A DNA stretch of 45,555 nucleotides from Candidatus Latescibacterota bacterium (GTDB lineage Bacteria > Latescibacterota > UBA2968 > UBA8231), in the NCBI GenBank assembly GCA_016187725.1, contig JACPJE010000177.1:1-45555 (forward strand), given 5' to 3'. Within the stretch, counting starts at the first letter, position 1, and each line of letters starts with the position of its first letter. The translations under genes and the position numbers were made by a program. Below the pieces are notes generated by a model. The model saw only the letters and a program-made list of their open reading frames with translations, did no database searches and was not told where the DNA came from. This document shows, one piece after another, positions 10,106 through 18,889 of the stretch.

Positions 10106-10516
10106 TCAGACCAGTTCCAGCTCGCCCTCCTCCTCATTGTGCTCCTCGATCTCTGCCGCCATCCGCTCCTGGGTCTTTTCGAGGAGTTGCAGGTTACGGA
10201 CCTGGATCTCGACCAGGGAGTGGGGTTGCTGATCCTCCCCTTTCCACGAGTAGCTGCGCAACCGCCCGGTGACCAGGACCGGGCTGCCCTTGTGGAGCCG
10301 GCTGGCGCAGTACTCGGCCTGTTTGTGCCACAGGACGATGTTGAAGAAGGAAGCCTCCTCCTGCCATTCGTTGTTGCGGTCCCGGTAGGAGCGGTTGACG
10401 GCCAGGTGGGCGACCAGGCGCAGGACGCCGTTCTCGCTCTGGCGGAGTTCGGGATCCTGGACCAGGCGGCCGGCGATGGCCACCTGGTTGATGGCGGGCA
10501 TTCTCAGTTCGGACAT
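10106..10516 (-). CDS. ssb: Single-stranded DNA-binding protein
   Basis: A 136-residue protein with the OB fold of bacterial SSB. Landmarks are NQVAIAGRLVQDPELR near the start, then FFNIVLWHKQAEYC and GSPVLVTGRLRSYSW. It coats single-stranded DNA in replication and repair. The start at 10516 has GGAGG seven bases upstream. The C-terminal region is unusually short and acidic and ends GELELV; the typical DDDIPF-like tip that docks partner proteins is absent. A second SSB elsewhere in the genome is therefore plausible. The 283 bases upstream hold no gene; one small perfect hairpin (10548-10563) is visible there. Confidence 0.88.
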   Translation of the reverse strand: MSELRMPAINQVAIAGRLVQDPELRQSENGVLRLVAHLAVNRSYRDRNNEWQEEASFFNIVLWHKQAEYCASRLHKGSPVLVTGRLRSYSWKGEDQQPHSLVEIQVRNLQLLEKTQERMAAEIEEHNEEEGELELV

Positions 10517-10799
10517 GGCAAAGCCTCCGGAAATAGGGATGAGGGATCTGGTTTGGAAACCAGGCTGCAGAGGGGATAGCAGGAGGCGTGCCAGCGGGTG
10601 GATCGGAGGGCAAGTCGTGTGCCGGGCTATAGTTGCTCAGACGCCGAGCTGCGGTCATCCTCCGGCGATGTGTAGGGCCGGAAACAGGGTTGGCCAGGAT
10701 GGGAAACACTGCTTGCAGCGCCTGTATCTGGGAGGGCTGCGAAGGGGACTGGTTGTTTAACTGCGCCCCTCTAATTACATTTGTAACGATTGGGAGGAC

Positions 10800-12902
10800 A
10801 TGACTTTAGACTTGAACAGAGCATCCGGTGATAACGCGGCCTCGCGCCGGCCCAACCGCCTGAGCGCCGAAACCAGCCCGTACCTGCGCCAGCACGCCTC
10901 CAATCCAGTGGACTGGTATCCCTGGGGTGAGGAGGCGCTCTCCAGGGCCAGGGCCGAAGACCGCCCCATCCTGCTCTCGGTGGGGTACTCGGCCTGCCAT
11001 TGGTGCCACGTCATGGAGCGGGAATCCTTTGAGGACGACCAGATCGCCCGCCTGATGAACGAGCGCTTCGTCAATATCAAGGTGGACCGGGAGGAGCGGC
11101 CCGATCTGGACGAGATCTACATGGGGGCGGTCCAGGCCATGACCGGCAGCGGGGGCTGGCCCATGACCGTCTTTCTCACCCCGGACCAGCGCCCCTTCTA
11201 TGGGGGCACCTACTTTCCCCCTGCAGATCGCTACGGCCGTCCCGGTTTTCCCAAAGTGCTCCAGGCGGTGGCGGATTTTTACCGCACCCACCGCGACCAG
11301 GTGGACAGCCAGGCCTCCAGGCTGACCGAGGCCCTGCAGCAGAACGCAGTGCTGCGGGAGGGCGAGGCGGGACTCGACGCGGAACTGATCGAAAACGCCT
11401 GCCGCCAACTCAAGGGGAACTTCGACCCTGCGCACGGAGGATTCGGCCAGGCCCCCAAGTTTCCGGCCAGCATGAGCCTGGCCCTCTTGCTGCGGCACCA
11501 CCGGCGCACCGGCGACGAGGAAACTCTGGAGATGGTCGAAACGACCTTGAAAAAGATGGCCCAGGGCGGCATCTACGACCAGCTGGGAGGGGGGTTTCAC
11601 CGCTATTCGGTGGACGAGCGCTGGTTGGTGCCCCACTTCGAGAAGATGCTCTACGACAATGCCCTGCTCACCTGGGTCTATCTGGAAGCCTACCAGTTGA
11701 CCGGAGAGCCCTGCTATAGGCAGGTGGTCGAGGAGACCCTGGAGTACGTGCTGCGCGAGATGACCCGGCCCGGCGGGGGGTTCTATGCGGCCCAGGACGC
11801 CGACAGCGAAGGGGAGGAAGGCAGGTTCTTCGCCTGGGACCCGGATGAGGTGGCCGCGGTGTTGGGAGTGGAACAGGCCAGGCTCTTCAACCGGTACTAC
11901 GGCATCAGCGAAGAGGGCAACTTCGAACACGGCAAGAGCGTCCTCCATGTGGCCGCCCCCCTGCAGGGGGTGGCCCGCCTGCTGCGGGTCGAAGCAGGGG
12001 AGTTGCAGCGGGCGGTGGCAGAGGGCCGGCAGCGCCTGTTGAGGGCCAGACAGCAGCGGGTGCCACCGGGGCGGGACGACAAGATCATCGCCTCGTGGAA
12101 CGGGTTGATGATCAGCGCCCTGGCCCGCGCCGGCCAGGCGCTCGGCGATAGGGCGTACCTGGAGGCGGCTTCGGCATCGGCGGCGTTCATCCTGGAGCAG
12201 ATGACCGAGGGCGGGACCCTGCGGCACACCTATGGAGAGGGCCAGGCCCGTCTGGAGGCGTACCAGGATGACTACGCGTCGCTGGTCAATGCCCTGCTCG
12301 ACCTGTACGAGGCCACCTTCGAAAGGCGCTGGCTGCAGGCGGCCCGTCATTGGTGCGCGGCGATGGTCGAGCGCTTCTGGGACGAGGAGCAGGGGGGGTT
12401 CTTCTTCACCGCCCGCAGGGCCGAGACCTTGATCGTGCGCACCAAGAGTCCCTACGACAACCCCACTCCCTCGGGAAATGCCCTGGGGGTGTTGGTGTTG
12501 CTGCGCCTGGGGGAAATGACCGGGGACGGCGAAATGCGGACCAGGGCCGAGCGCACCCTGCGCCTGTTCGGGGGGCTGATGCGCCAGGTTCCGGGGGCCA
12601 GCGCCCAGATGCTCTGCGCCCTCGATTTCTATCTGAGTGACCCCTGGCAGATCGCCGTGGTCGGTCCGGGAGCCGAGCAGCTGCTCAGGGTGGTGCGGGG
12701 CCGCTTCCTGCCTGCCAAGGTCCTGGTGGGCGCCCTGCCGGGCGACGATCCCGCAGAGGTGGTGCGCGACCTGCCCCTGCTGGCCGGCAAGATACCGGTG
12801 AGCGCGGGCAGGGCCAGCGCGTACCTGTGCCGCAACTTCACCTGCTCGCCCCCAGTGGGCGAGAGCGAGGCGCTGAGCGCCATGCTGGCGGCGCAGGACT
12901 AG
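10800..12902 (+). CDS. YyaL/DUF255-type thioredoxin-domain protein
   Basis: A 700-residue protein with an N-terminal thioredoxin-like domain of the DUF255 type (spermatogenesis-associated protein 20 family). It opens with [21 protein letters not shown] and has the redox motif C66-H-W-C69 in [14 protein letters not shown] long (alpha/alpha)6-barrel-like region resembling N-acylglucosamine 2-epimerase folds follows ([28 protein letters not shown] motifs at about 260-290). The family is widespread but its substrate is unknown. The start at 10800 follows GGGAGG. It is the first gene of a tightly packed run that leads to the polysaccharide exporter and cysK. Confidence 0.9.
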   Translation: MTLDLNRASGDNAASRRPNRLSAETSPYLRQHASNPVDWYPWGEEALSRARAEDRPILLSVGYSACHWCHVMERESFEDDQIARLMNERFVNIKVDREERPDLDEIYMGAVQAMTGSGGWPMTVFLTPDQRPFYGGTYFPPADRYGRPGFPKVLQAVADFYRTHRDQVDSQASRLTEALQQNAVLREGEAGLDAELIENACRQLKGNFDPAHGGFGQAPKFPASMSLALLLRHHRRTGDEETLEMVETTLKKMAQGGIYDQLGGGFHRYSVDERWLVPHFEKMLYDNALLTWVYLEAYQLTGEPCYRQVVEETLEYVLREMTRPGGGFYAAQDADSEGEEGRFFAWDPDEVAAVLGVEQARLFNRYYGISEEGNFEHGKSVLHVAAPLQGVARLLRVEAGELQRAVAEGRQRLLRARQQRVPPGRDDKIIASWNGLMISALARAGQALGDRAYLEAASASAAFILEQMTEGGTLRHTYGEGQARLEAYQDDYASLVNALLDLYEATFERRWLQAARHWCAAMVERFWDEEQGGFFFTARRAETLIVRTKSPYDNPTPSGNALGVLVLLRLGEMTGDGEMRTRAERTLRLFGGLMRQVPGASAQMLCALDFYLSDPWQIAVVGPGAEQLLRVVRGRFLPAKVLVGALPGDDPAEVVRDLPLLAGKIPVSAGRASAYLCRNFTCSPPVGESEALSAMLAAQD

Positions 12903-12919
12903 CGCCGCGGAGGGGTCCG

Positions 12920-13465
12920 ATGACCAACAGAGCACCCTCGGCCAAGGCCCAGGAACAGGTGCTGCTGCAGAAACTGCTGCAGATTCCGGTATTCACCCGC
13001 CTTTCCGGGCAGTACTTGCAACTGCTGCTCAAGGTGGCCAAGCCCAAGGCCATCAAGGAGGGAGAGGCGGTGTGGAGTCCGGGAGAAGCCTGCAAGGGTC
13101 TGTACATTCTGCTCAAGGGACAGGTGAAGATCGTCGCCGAGGGCAAGTACGACCATCCGGTGCAGCCCATCGCCGCCCTGGGGGAAGTCAATGCCCTGAC
13201 CCGGCTGCCTTATGCCGATCAGGTAATGGCGGTCGAAAACAGCGTGCTGCTGGAGGTGGCGCAGGGGCTCTTTGAGCAGATGCTGCTGAGCAACACCAAT
13301 ATCTGCCAACTGCTCTGCCGGAATATCATCAATTCAATCTCCGACAAGTTGCAGGCGGCCAACGAGCGCATCGCCCAGGCACAGGGCGACCGGCAGGGAC
13401 TGGTCCAGCGCATCAAGGATGCCGAGGCTGAGGTCAATGCGCTGCGCATCATCAAATTGCGCTAG
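12920..13465 (+). CDS. Cyclic-nucleotide-binding-fold protein with coiled-coil tail
   Basis: A 181-residue protein. Residues about 20-140 follow the Crp/CAP sensor fold (FTRLSGQYLQLLLKVAKPKAIKEGEAVWSPGEACKGLYILLKGQVKIV, read in pieces). Residues about 145-175 form a helix rich in A, E and Q. There is no helix-turn-helix, so it is not a Crp-type transcription factor. In the phosphate-binding cassette the usual Arg after the Pro is replaced (LPYADQV where PRSATV is typical), so canonical cAMP or cGMP binding is doubtful. The start at 12920 follows GGAGGGG. It ends two bases before the PqqD-like gene and is probably co-translated with it. Confidence 0.8.
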   Translation: MTNRAPSAKAQEQVLLQKLLQIPVFTRLSGQYLQLLLKVAKPKAIKEGEAVWSPGEACKGLYILLKGQVKIVAEGKYDHPVQPIAALGEVNALTRLPYADQVMAVENSVLLEVAQGLFEQMLLSNTNICQLLCRNIINSISDKLQAANERIAQAQGDRQGLVQRIKDAEAEVNALRIIKLR

Positions 13466-13467
13466 GT

Positions 13468-13746
13468 ATGGAAGAGCTAGGCGCGCAGAGGGTGTGGCAA
13501 ATCCGTCCGGGGTTGCTCTATCGCTCCCTGGTGGACGGGGGGATGATCTACGACGGCGAGAGCGGCCAGGTGCACCATCTCAACGCCAGCGCGGCCCAGG
13601 TCTGGGAACTCTGCCGGGCCGGGGCGACCAGTGCGGTGCTGGCCGCGGCCCTGTGCAGCCAGTACGAAGTGGAAAGCGCGCAGGCGCAGGCCGATGTGCG
13701 CCGGATCATCCAGGTCTTTGCCGACGCCCGACTGCTGCAGCCATGA
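13468..13746 (+). CDS. PqqD-family small protein
   Basis: A 92-residue protein with the PqqD-like pattern: a beta hairpin with an internal DG-E-SG turn (MIYDGESGQVHHLN), then NASAAQVWELCRAG, then a helical tail ending in FADARLLQP. In PQQ and other RiPP pathways this fold binds peptide precursors. A separate branch accompanies nucleotidyltransferase-fold proteins in exopolysaccharide/PEP-CTERM-type loci (the HPr-rel-A association). The neighbour here is such a nucleotidyltransferase (ATGA overlap), so the second context fits better. No radical-SAM enzyme or precursor peptide is visible nearby. Confidence 0.8.
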   Translation: MEELGAQRVWQIRPGLLYRSLVDGGMIYDGESGQVHHLNASAAQVWELCRAGATSAVLAAALCSQYEVESAQAQADVRRIIQVFADARLLQP

Positions 13747-14864
13747 GGCAGCCCCCGCCTCTCCTCCTGGCAACCCTGGGAGAGGGGAAGGCCCTGGCGC
13801 AGCTGGGTGCGGACCAGTGGGAAGGTTTGGTATCACCGGCCGCCGAGGAAGGCCTCGAAGGGTTGTTCTATCAGCGCTGTACGGCTGAGTCCGTGGCGCT
13901 GCCGCACGCGTTGGGCGATAACTGGCGGAGCAGCTACCGGCAGACGGCCGAGGTCAATTTTGCGGCGCTGCAGCGCCTGGGCGGGTTGCTGGCCGCCATG
14001 GGAGCCGAGCAGGTGCTGCTCCTGCCAGGGGCGGCGCTCCTGCCCTTCTATCCAGACCCGGGTTGCCGGCCCATGGACGACCTGGATCTGCTGGTCCGGC
14101 CGGAGGTGGCGGGCCGTTTTCGGGATCTTCTGCAGGGGCGGGGTTTTGCGGCGGTGCCGCGCCATCCCGGGCTCTGGGTGAGCGGTGATCTGGCTCTGGA
14201 TCTGCACGAGGACCTGCTCAACACCGCCCGGATCCGCACCCGGCGTTATGCCGGCTGGATGGACCTGGCAGAGGTATGGCGGGACAGCCGTTCCACCCGG
14301 GTCGAGGGCGTCGAAGTGGGCACCATGGGCCTGGAGGACATGGTGCTCTACACCGCGGTGCACGCCCTCAGGCACAGCTTCAGGCGCCTCACCTGGTTCC
14401 TGGATCTGCACCTGCTGCTGCAGGCGGGGATCGACTGGGAGCGCCTGGAGGACAAGGCGGGGCGCTATAACCTGGTCCGCCCCCTGGTGTACGGCTTGGG
14501 TTTTTTACAGGAACAGGCCGCCTGCCCGCTGCCTGAGCCGGCGGCGGCCCTGCTGGCGCGCATCCCCTTGCGCACTGGCGAAGCCTATCTGTTGCGCCAG
14601 AGTTTTCAGGATCGCCGTCGCGCCGAGTGGGGGGATGTGCTGTGGGCTTTCAGCATCCCCCAGCTTGGCCGCCGCTGCCGTTTCCTGGCAGAGACCTGCT
14701 TCCCCCAGCCGCAGGTGCTCCTGCAGGTGTTTCCCTATCTCCCCGCGCCCCTTTTCCCCCTGGCTTATGGTCTGCGCCTGCTCCAACTGCTGCTGCTGAG
14801 CAGCCGTCAGTTGCGCTGGTTGCTGGCCAGATCCCAGGCTCAAGCGGACAGAGTCGCACTATGA
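13743..14864 (+). CDS. Nucleotidyltransferase-fold protein (NTP_transf_5 type)
   Basis: A 373-residue protein. The start at 13743 overlaps the PqqD-like stop by four bases (ATGA), so a much longer open frame upstream is disregarded. The key motif is RPMDDLDLLV at about residues 110-119, the metal-binding Asp pair of the uncharacterised nucleotidyltransferase family PF14907. It follows GAALLPFYPDPG, and a third candidate acidic residue lies in LALDLHEDL. The C-terminal half is helical and ends in a hydrophobic, Leu-rich segment (about 330-365). Substrate unknown. The partners (PqqD-like, Wza-like) recall polysaccharide loci where this pair accompanies an HprK-related kinase, but that kinase is not here. 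Confidence 0.8.
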   Translation: MRQPPPLLLATLGEGKALAQLGADQWEGLVSPAAEEGLEGLFYQRCTAESVALPHALGDNWRSSYRQTAEVNFAALQRLGGLLAAMGAEQVLLLPGAALLPFYPDPGCRPMDDLDLLVRPEVAGRFRDLLQGRGFAAVPRHPGLWVSGDLALDLHEDLLNTARIRTRRYAGWMDLAEVWRDSRSTRVEGVEVGTMGLEDMVLYTAVHALRHSFRRLTWFLDLHLLLQAGIDWERLEDKAGRYNLVRPLVYGLGFLQEQAACPLPEPAAALLARIPLRTGEAYLLRQSFQDRRRAEWGDVLWAFSIPQLGRRCRFLAETCFPQPQVLLQVFPYLPAPLFPLAYGLRLLQLLLLSSRQLRWLLARSQAQADRVAL

Positions 14865-16006
14865 AAATGCGCAGTATCCCCCGGTGGGCGGCCATCCTGC
14901 TGGCGCCCCTGAGCGCCTGTGGTGGGGCGAGCCAGTACACGGCACCGCCTGCTGCGGTACTGATTCCCATCGAAGCGCTCCCCTATGACCCTGAAAAGCA
15001 ATCCTTCACCGAAACAATCGGGATCCCGGAATACGTGCTTGGCTATGGGGATGTGCTCGAGGTGACCCTGCGAGGGTTGGAGCAGGTCAAAGAGGAGATT
15101 CCGGTCCGCAGTGACGGCATGGTCTCCTTCAGCATGGTGCAAAATGTCCGTGCCGCCGGCCTGACGCTCAGGGAACTGGACGAGGAGTTGACCAGAGAGC
15201 TGAAGAAATACCTGCGCGAGCCCAGTATCGATGTCGATGTCTCCGAGTACAAGAGCAAAATGGTTTCGTTGCAGGGTGCCATACTCTCGATCTCCACCCT
15301 AGGTGGGGGGAAGACCGGACCTGGACGTTATCCGCTCAAGGGCAAGGTCAGGATGTTGGATTTGATCCTGGAAGCGGGCGGCACTACCCCGGATGCCCAG
15401 CTCGACCGAGTGCAGCTCATCCGCGGCGATAAGTCCTACCGGTTGAACATCCAGCGGGTGCTGAATACCGGCGATGCCCGGGACAACGTGGTGCTCCAGG
15501 CCGACGACATTCTCGTGGTGCCCGGCATCGCCCGCCAGAGCAAGAAGGTGATCATCCTCGGCGAGGTAAATAGCCCAAATGTCTTTGTCTTTCCTGAGGA
15601 TGTCACCCTGCTTGAAGCCCTCGGTCAGGCCGGCGGTCTGAAGGAGACGGCGATCAGAAACGATATCCGCATCATCCGCAACGTGGAGGGAGCGCCGCAG
15701 ATGTTCTCGCTCAACTACGAGCAGATGGTCAACGGTCATGCCCTGGACAAGAATATCCACCTGGAGAGCAACGATATCATCTATGCGCCGCGCAGCTTCA
15801 TCGGGGATATCAACGAAACCATTGCAAAAATCACCCCCTTGCTGGATATCCTGCTGGTGCCGGCCAACTACCGTGACGTGTATACCACCGGCAGCGGTCT
15901 GCGGCTTGAGACCGGGCCAGCCCCCACGGGGACGCCCAGCACCATCCTGACCAGACAGGCCGGCAAACCGGCGGTGCCGGCCGACTCGACCGCGCAAGGG
16001 AAATGA
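14861..16006 (+). CDS. Wza-like polysaccharide export lipoprotein
   Basis: A 381-residue lipoprotein with signal peptide and lipobox LSAC (residues about 17-20). The poly_export domain follows at about 55-140 (YVLGYGDVLEVTLRG ... SDGMVSFSMV ... TLRELDEELTREL). Two SLBB-type repeats lie at about 145-225 and 225-300 (KVIILGEVNSPNVFVFPE). It is expected to form the outer-membrane channel through which exopolysaccharide leaves. The start at 14861 overlaps the previous stop (ATGA), so translation is coupled to the nucleotidyltransferase. Its expected partner, a Wzz/Wzc kinase, is about 20 kb away at 36706. The C-terminus is extended and Thr/Pro-rich. Confidence 0.9.
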   Translation: MKMRSIPRWAAILLAPLSACGGASQYTAPPAAVLIPIEALPYDPEKQSFTETIGIPEYVLGYGDVLEVTLRGLEQVKEEIPVRSDGMVSFSMVQNVRAAGLTLRELDEELTRELKKYLREPSIDVDVSEYKSKMVSLQGAILSISTLGGGKTGPGRYPLKGKVRMLDLILEAGGTTPDAQLDRVQLIRGDKSYRLNIQRVLNTGDARDNVVLQADDILVVPGIARQSKKVIILGEVNSPNVFVFPEDVTLLEALGQAGGLKETAIRNDIRIIRNVEGAPQMFSLNYEQMVNGHALDKNIHLESNDIIYAPRSFIGDINETIAKITPLLDILLVPANYRDVYTTGSGLRLETGPAPTGTPSTILTRQAGKPAVPADSTAQGK

Positions 16007-16010
16007 GCCA

Positions 16011-16943
16011 GTGGCAGCGCTGAAGGTGGTGGACAGCATTCTCGACGCCGTGGGGGACACGCCGCTGATCGAGTTGCGGCCCTTGGCTCCGGCCAATGGC
16101 AGCCGGCTCTACGGCAAGCTGGAGTCGAGGAATCCGGCCGGCAGCGTCAAGGACCGCATCGGGGTGAAGATGATCCGCGACGCCCAGGAGCGGGGCGCCC
16201 TGCGGCCGGGCATGACCATTGTCGAGCCAACCAGCGGCAATACCGGGATCGCCCTGGCGATGACCGCCGCGGCCCTGGGCTATCAACTGGTCCTGACCAT
16301 GCCCGAGAGCATGAGCCTGGAGCGGCGGCAGGTGATGGCCAGTTACGGGGCCCGCATCGTGCTGACCCCCGCCCGGGAGGATATGGCCGGGGCTATCCGC
16401 AAGGCCGAGGAACTCAAGGCAAATGACCCCGCAGGGGTCTTCATGCCCCAGCAGTTCGACAACCCATCCAATCCGGAGGCCCACCGCCAGACCACGGCCC
16501 GCGAGATTCTGGACGCCACCGGGGGGCGTATCGACGCTTTTGTGGCCGGGGTGGGGACCGGGGGAACCATCACCGGTGTGGGGGAGGTGCTCAGGGCGGA
16601 GGTGCCGGGTATACGCCTGGTGGCAGTGGAACCGGCCCGCTCACCGGTGCTTTCGGGGGGAAAGCCGGGACTGCACGGCATCCAGGGCATCGGCGCCGGC
16701 TTTGTGCCCGCGGTGCTGGTGCGGGAACTGGTCGACGAGGTGGTGGCGGTCGAGGACGAAGAGGCCTTCCACTACACCCGGCGCCTGGCCCGCGAGGAGG
16801 GCCTGCTGGTGGGGCCCTCTTCGGGGGCCAATGTGGCTGCCTCCTTGCGGGTGGCCCAGAAGCTGGGGCCTGGCAAGCGTCTGGTCACCGTGCTGTGCGA
16901 TACGGGCTTCCGCTACTTCAGCGTCGAAGGGCTGAAGGCCTAG
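16011..16943 (+). CDS. cysK: Cysteine synthase (O-acetylserine sulfhydrylase)
   Basis: A 310-residue PLP enzyme. The PLP lysine is K47 in NPAGSVKDRIG. TSGNTG binds the substrate carboxylate, and GTGGTITG binds the PLP phosphate. GPSSGAN lies near the C-terminus. It makes cysteine from O-acetylserine and sulfide. The start codon is GTG at 16011, four bases after the exporter stop. It is the last gene of the 10800-16943 run. Its 3' end overlaps the convergent gene ending at 16918 by 26 bases. Cystathionine beta-synthase-like members look similar, but the length without a CBS pair favours CysK. Confidence 0.93.
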   Translation: MAALKVVDSILDAVGDTPLIELRPLAPANGSRLYGKLESRNPAGSVKDRIGVKMIRDAQERGALRPGMTIVEPTSGNTGIALAMTAAALGYQLVLTMPESMSLERRQVMASYGARIVLTPAREDMAGAIRKAEELKANDPAGVFMPQQFDNPSNPEAHRQTTAREILDATGGRIDAFVAGVGTGGTITGVGEVLRAEVPGIRLVAVEPARSPVLSGGKPGLHGIQGIGAGFVPAVLVRELVDEVVAVEDEEAFHYTRRLAREEGLLVGPSSGANVAASLRVAQKLGPGKRLVTVLCDTGFRYFSVEGLKA

Positions 16944-17625
16944 CGCCCTTGACCTGGCCCCAGCTGAGCGTTTCGACGGCGCTGACCAGCATGTTGCGCC
17001 ATTGGGTGATTTCGCCATCCTCGTCGGTGAGGAGGAGGACCCCGTTGTCTCCAAAGGCATAGGTACCCACCAGGTCCAGCTCGTCAGGAGAGAATTCGCC
17101 GACTCCTGCCCCGGCTCCAGAGAGCACGTTTTCGGTAATCTCCTGCTCAAAGGCAGAGTAGTCCGCCTCCGTGATCTCGAATGCCTCTGCCATCCTCCTG
17201 GCCATTTCCTCGGCGAGCTGGATGAAGAATTCCTGGGGATCGAGGCCGTTTAGCCGCACCTGGCTGGCCGTGGCGTCCAGGCGCAGTGATTGGTCGTCTG
17301 CCTCCCAGGTGCCGGTGGCCGTTATGGAGATGGACAGGGTGTCCGGAAAGAGTTCGGCGAAGACCTGCGCGGACAGTTCTGCTCCTTCGTCTTTCGGTTC
17401 TTCGCCCTCGCTTTCACCTCCACCCAGAAACTCTTCAGCGGAAAGGGTGCTCGCGAAGCTCAGGGTGAATTCGCCGTTGTCCCTGAACTCTACATGGGTA
17501 GTGAGCTGCGGTCCTTCCTCGTCAGAGGCACCGATATGCTCCCATGTCCCGATCAGTTTCTCTCGCTGGGCAAAGGCGGGGAGTGCCATGCCCGCTATCA
17601 AAAAAAAATAGAGAATGCCGTGCAT
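16918..17625 (-). CDS. Secreted protein of unknown function
   Basis: A 235-residue protein. The start at 17625 follows AGGAGGAAGC and gives a clear signal peptide cut after PAFA. The mature part opens KLIGTWEHIGAS, with later LTTHVEFRDNGEFTLSF and TGTWEADDQSLRLDATAS, which recalls the lipocalin-like pattern of predicted beta-barrel stress proteins. The middle is acidic (GGGESEGEEPKDEGAE). No family recognised with certainty. A run of nine T on the coding strand lies inside the signal-peptide codons (LYFFL), a potential slippage site. It follows the serine hydrolase gene by 17 bases, so they are probably one operon. Confidence 0.75.
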   Translation of the reverse strand: MHGILYFFLIAGMALPAFAQREKLIGTWEHIGASDEEGPQLTTHVEFRDNGEFTLSFASTLSAEEFLGGGESEGEEPKDEGAELSAQVFAELFPDTLSISITATGTWEADDQSLRLDATASQVRLNGLDPQEFFIQLAEEMARRMAEAFEITEADYSAFEQEITENVLSGAGAGVGEFSPDELDLVGTYAFGDNGVLLLTDEDGEITQWRNMLVSAVETLSWGQVKGARPSALRR

Positions 17626-17642
17626 TGCTTCCTCCTTTTGGG

Positions 17643-18746
17643 TTATGGCGCCATGCTCTCCAGCGCCAGATCGTGCAGACGGGGTCTGAATTCCTGGAAC
17701 TGGCTGTTGTCCCGGTGGGGATGGACCCGGTTGCTGAGCAGGACCACGAAGCGCTCCCCTTCGGGGTCCATCCAGACGGAGGTGCCGGTGAATCCGGTGT
17801 GGCCGAAGGCGCGGGGCGAAAAATAGCGGCCGCAGGTGGTGCCGGTGGAAGGGGTGTCCCATCCCAGGGCGCGCGAGGAGCCGGGGACCAACTCCTGGCG
17901 GCGGGTGAAGGCGGCCACGGTTTGGGCGCGCAGGAAGGAACTCCGGCCGGCCAGGCAGCGCAGCAGCAGGCGGGCGAGGGTCTGCACTTCGTCCAGGGTG
18001 GAGAAGAGGCCGGCGTGGCCTGCTACTCCGCGCAGCAGGTAGCTGTTTTCGTCGTGGACCTGGCCGCAGACCACCCGGCCGCGCCAGGGGCAGTCTTCGG
18101 TGGCGGCAAAGGCGCTCTGCGGCAGCCGGGCCTGGGGGAGCGGGTCGTCGAGGTGGACGAAGAAGGTGCGCTGCAGCCCCAGGGGCGCAAAGAGGTGGGT
18201 TTCGCAGAGCCGGTCGAGGCGGTCGCCTTCGAGCAATTCCAATAGTTCGCCCAGCAGGATGAATCCCAGGTCGCTGTACTGGCTCTGGGTTCCGGGAGCG
18301 CCGGCCAGCGGGGCCTCCCGCACCGCGCGGAACACTTCCCGGCGCTGGGCTTGTGGATCTGCCGGCTCGGGGGGGCGGTCGCAGTAGAAGGGGACATGGG
18401 CGGGCAGGCCGGCGGCATGGGCCAGGATCTGCCGCAGCGAAAGGGCGGCCTTGTCCGGCGGATAAAGAGCGGGCAGGAGCTGGCCCAGCGGGGCGTCCAA
18501 CTCCAGGCGCTCTGTTTCGCACAGCTTCATGGTCAGCAAGGTAGTGGCCAGGACCTTGGTCAGTGAAGCCAGATCGAAGAGGGTCTGTCCCTGGATGGGA
18601 ATGGGTTGGGGATGTAGGCTGGCCCAGCCCAAAACCCGTGAGAAGAGCAGGGTGTCTTCCCTGCCGCAGGCCAGGGCGGCGCCGGGAGCGATGTGCTGGG
18701 CGACGGCTTGTTCGAGGGTCTGCGCTAGCGCGGAGAAATCGTCCAT
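17643..18746 (-). CDS. Serine hydrolase, beta-lactamase/class C PBP family
   Basis: A 367-residue protein with the SxxK motif S61-L-T-K64, the second motif Y157-S-D159 (YSN is commoner, YSD is accepted in the family), and HTGFTGTS near the C-terminus in place of KTG. This set marks the beta-lactamase-like (PF00144) family of esterases, amidases and peptidases. No signal peptide is visible from the chosen start at 18746. A longer frame reaching 18842 would overlap the divergent promoter, so it is rejected. Substrate unknown. Confidence 0.85.
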   Translation of the reverse strand: MDDFSALAQTLEQAVAQHIAPGAALACGREDTLLFSRVLGWASLHPQPIPIQGQTLFDLASLTKVLATTLLTMKLCETERLELDAPLGQLLPALYPPDKAALSLRQILAHAAGLPAHVPFYCDRPPEPADPQAQRREVFRAVREAPLAGAPGTQSQYSDLGFILLGELLELLEGDRLDRLCETHLFAPLGLQRTFFVHLDDPLPQARLPQSAFAATEDCPWRGRVVCGQVHDENSYLLRGVAGHAGLFSTLDEVQTLARLLLRCLAGRSSFLRAQTVAAFTRRQELVPGSSRALGWDTPSTGTTCGRYFSPRAFGHTGFTGTSVWMDPEGERFVVLLSNRVHPHRDNSQFQEFRPRLHDLALESMAP

Positions 18747-18765
18747 TCGTCCTCGGGAGCCCGGA

Positions 18766-18809
18766 TTGACACTTAAGTGAAGGTCGAGTATATTCACCAC
18801 GAAATATAC
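18766..18809 (+). promoter_or_regulatory. Promoter and palindromes upstream of the MerR-type regulator
   Basis: TTGACA (18766-18771), a 17-base spacer and TATATT (18789-18794) form a near-consensus promoter. The perfect palindrome CACTTAAGTG (18770-18779) overlaps the -35 edge, and a second near-palindrome (GTATATT ... AAATATAC, 18788-18809) covers the -10. Either could be the operator for the downstream regulator. The 17-base spacer is shorter than the 19-20 bases usual for MerR-activated promoters, so repression or another sensor is more likely. Confidence 0.65.
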
Positions 18810-18889
18810 TAAACAATGTGCAGTACAGGGCTGGTGCGTCAAATCGCGATGGCCTGCTCAAACCTCCATCCGGGCAGAGTGGTTTTCTC

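Noticed and set aside
10753..10777. TTGTTT ... TAATTA as a promoter for the yyaL-like gene
   Set aside because: The spacer is only about 13 bases, too short for a sigma-70 promoter.
10806..12935. A 709-residue open frame antisense to the yyaL-like gene
   Set aside because: It mirrors a high-GC coding region, has no recognisable domain, and the plus-strand protein is clearly conserved.
13419..13742. N-terminal extension of the nucleotidyltransferase
   Set aside because: It overlaps the PqqD-like gene in another frame; the ATGA start at 13743 fits the operon pattern.
13468..13746. A PQQ or other RiPP biosynthesis cluster
   Set aside because: Only a PqqD-like protein is present; no radical-SAM enzyme, precursor peptide or other maturation gene is nearby.
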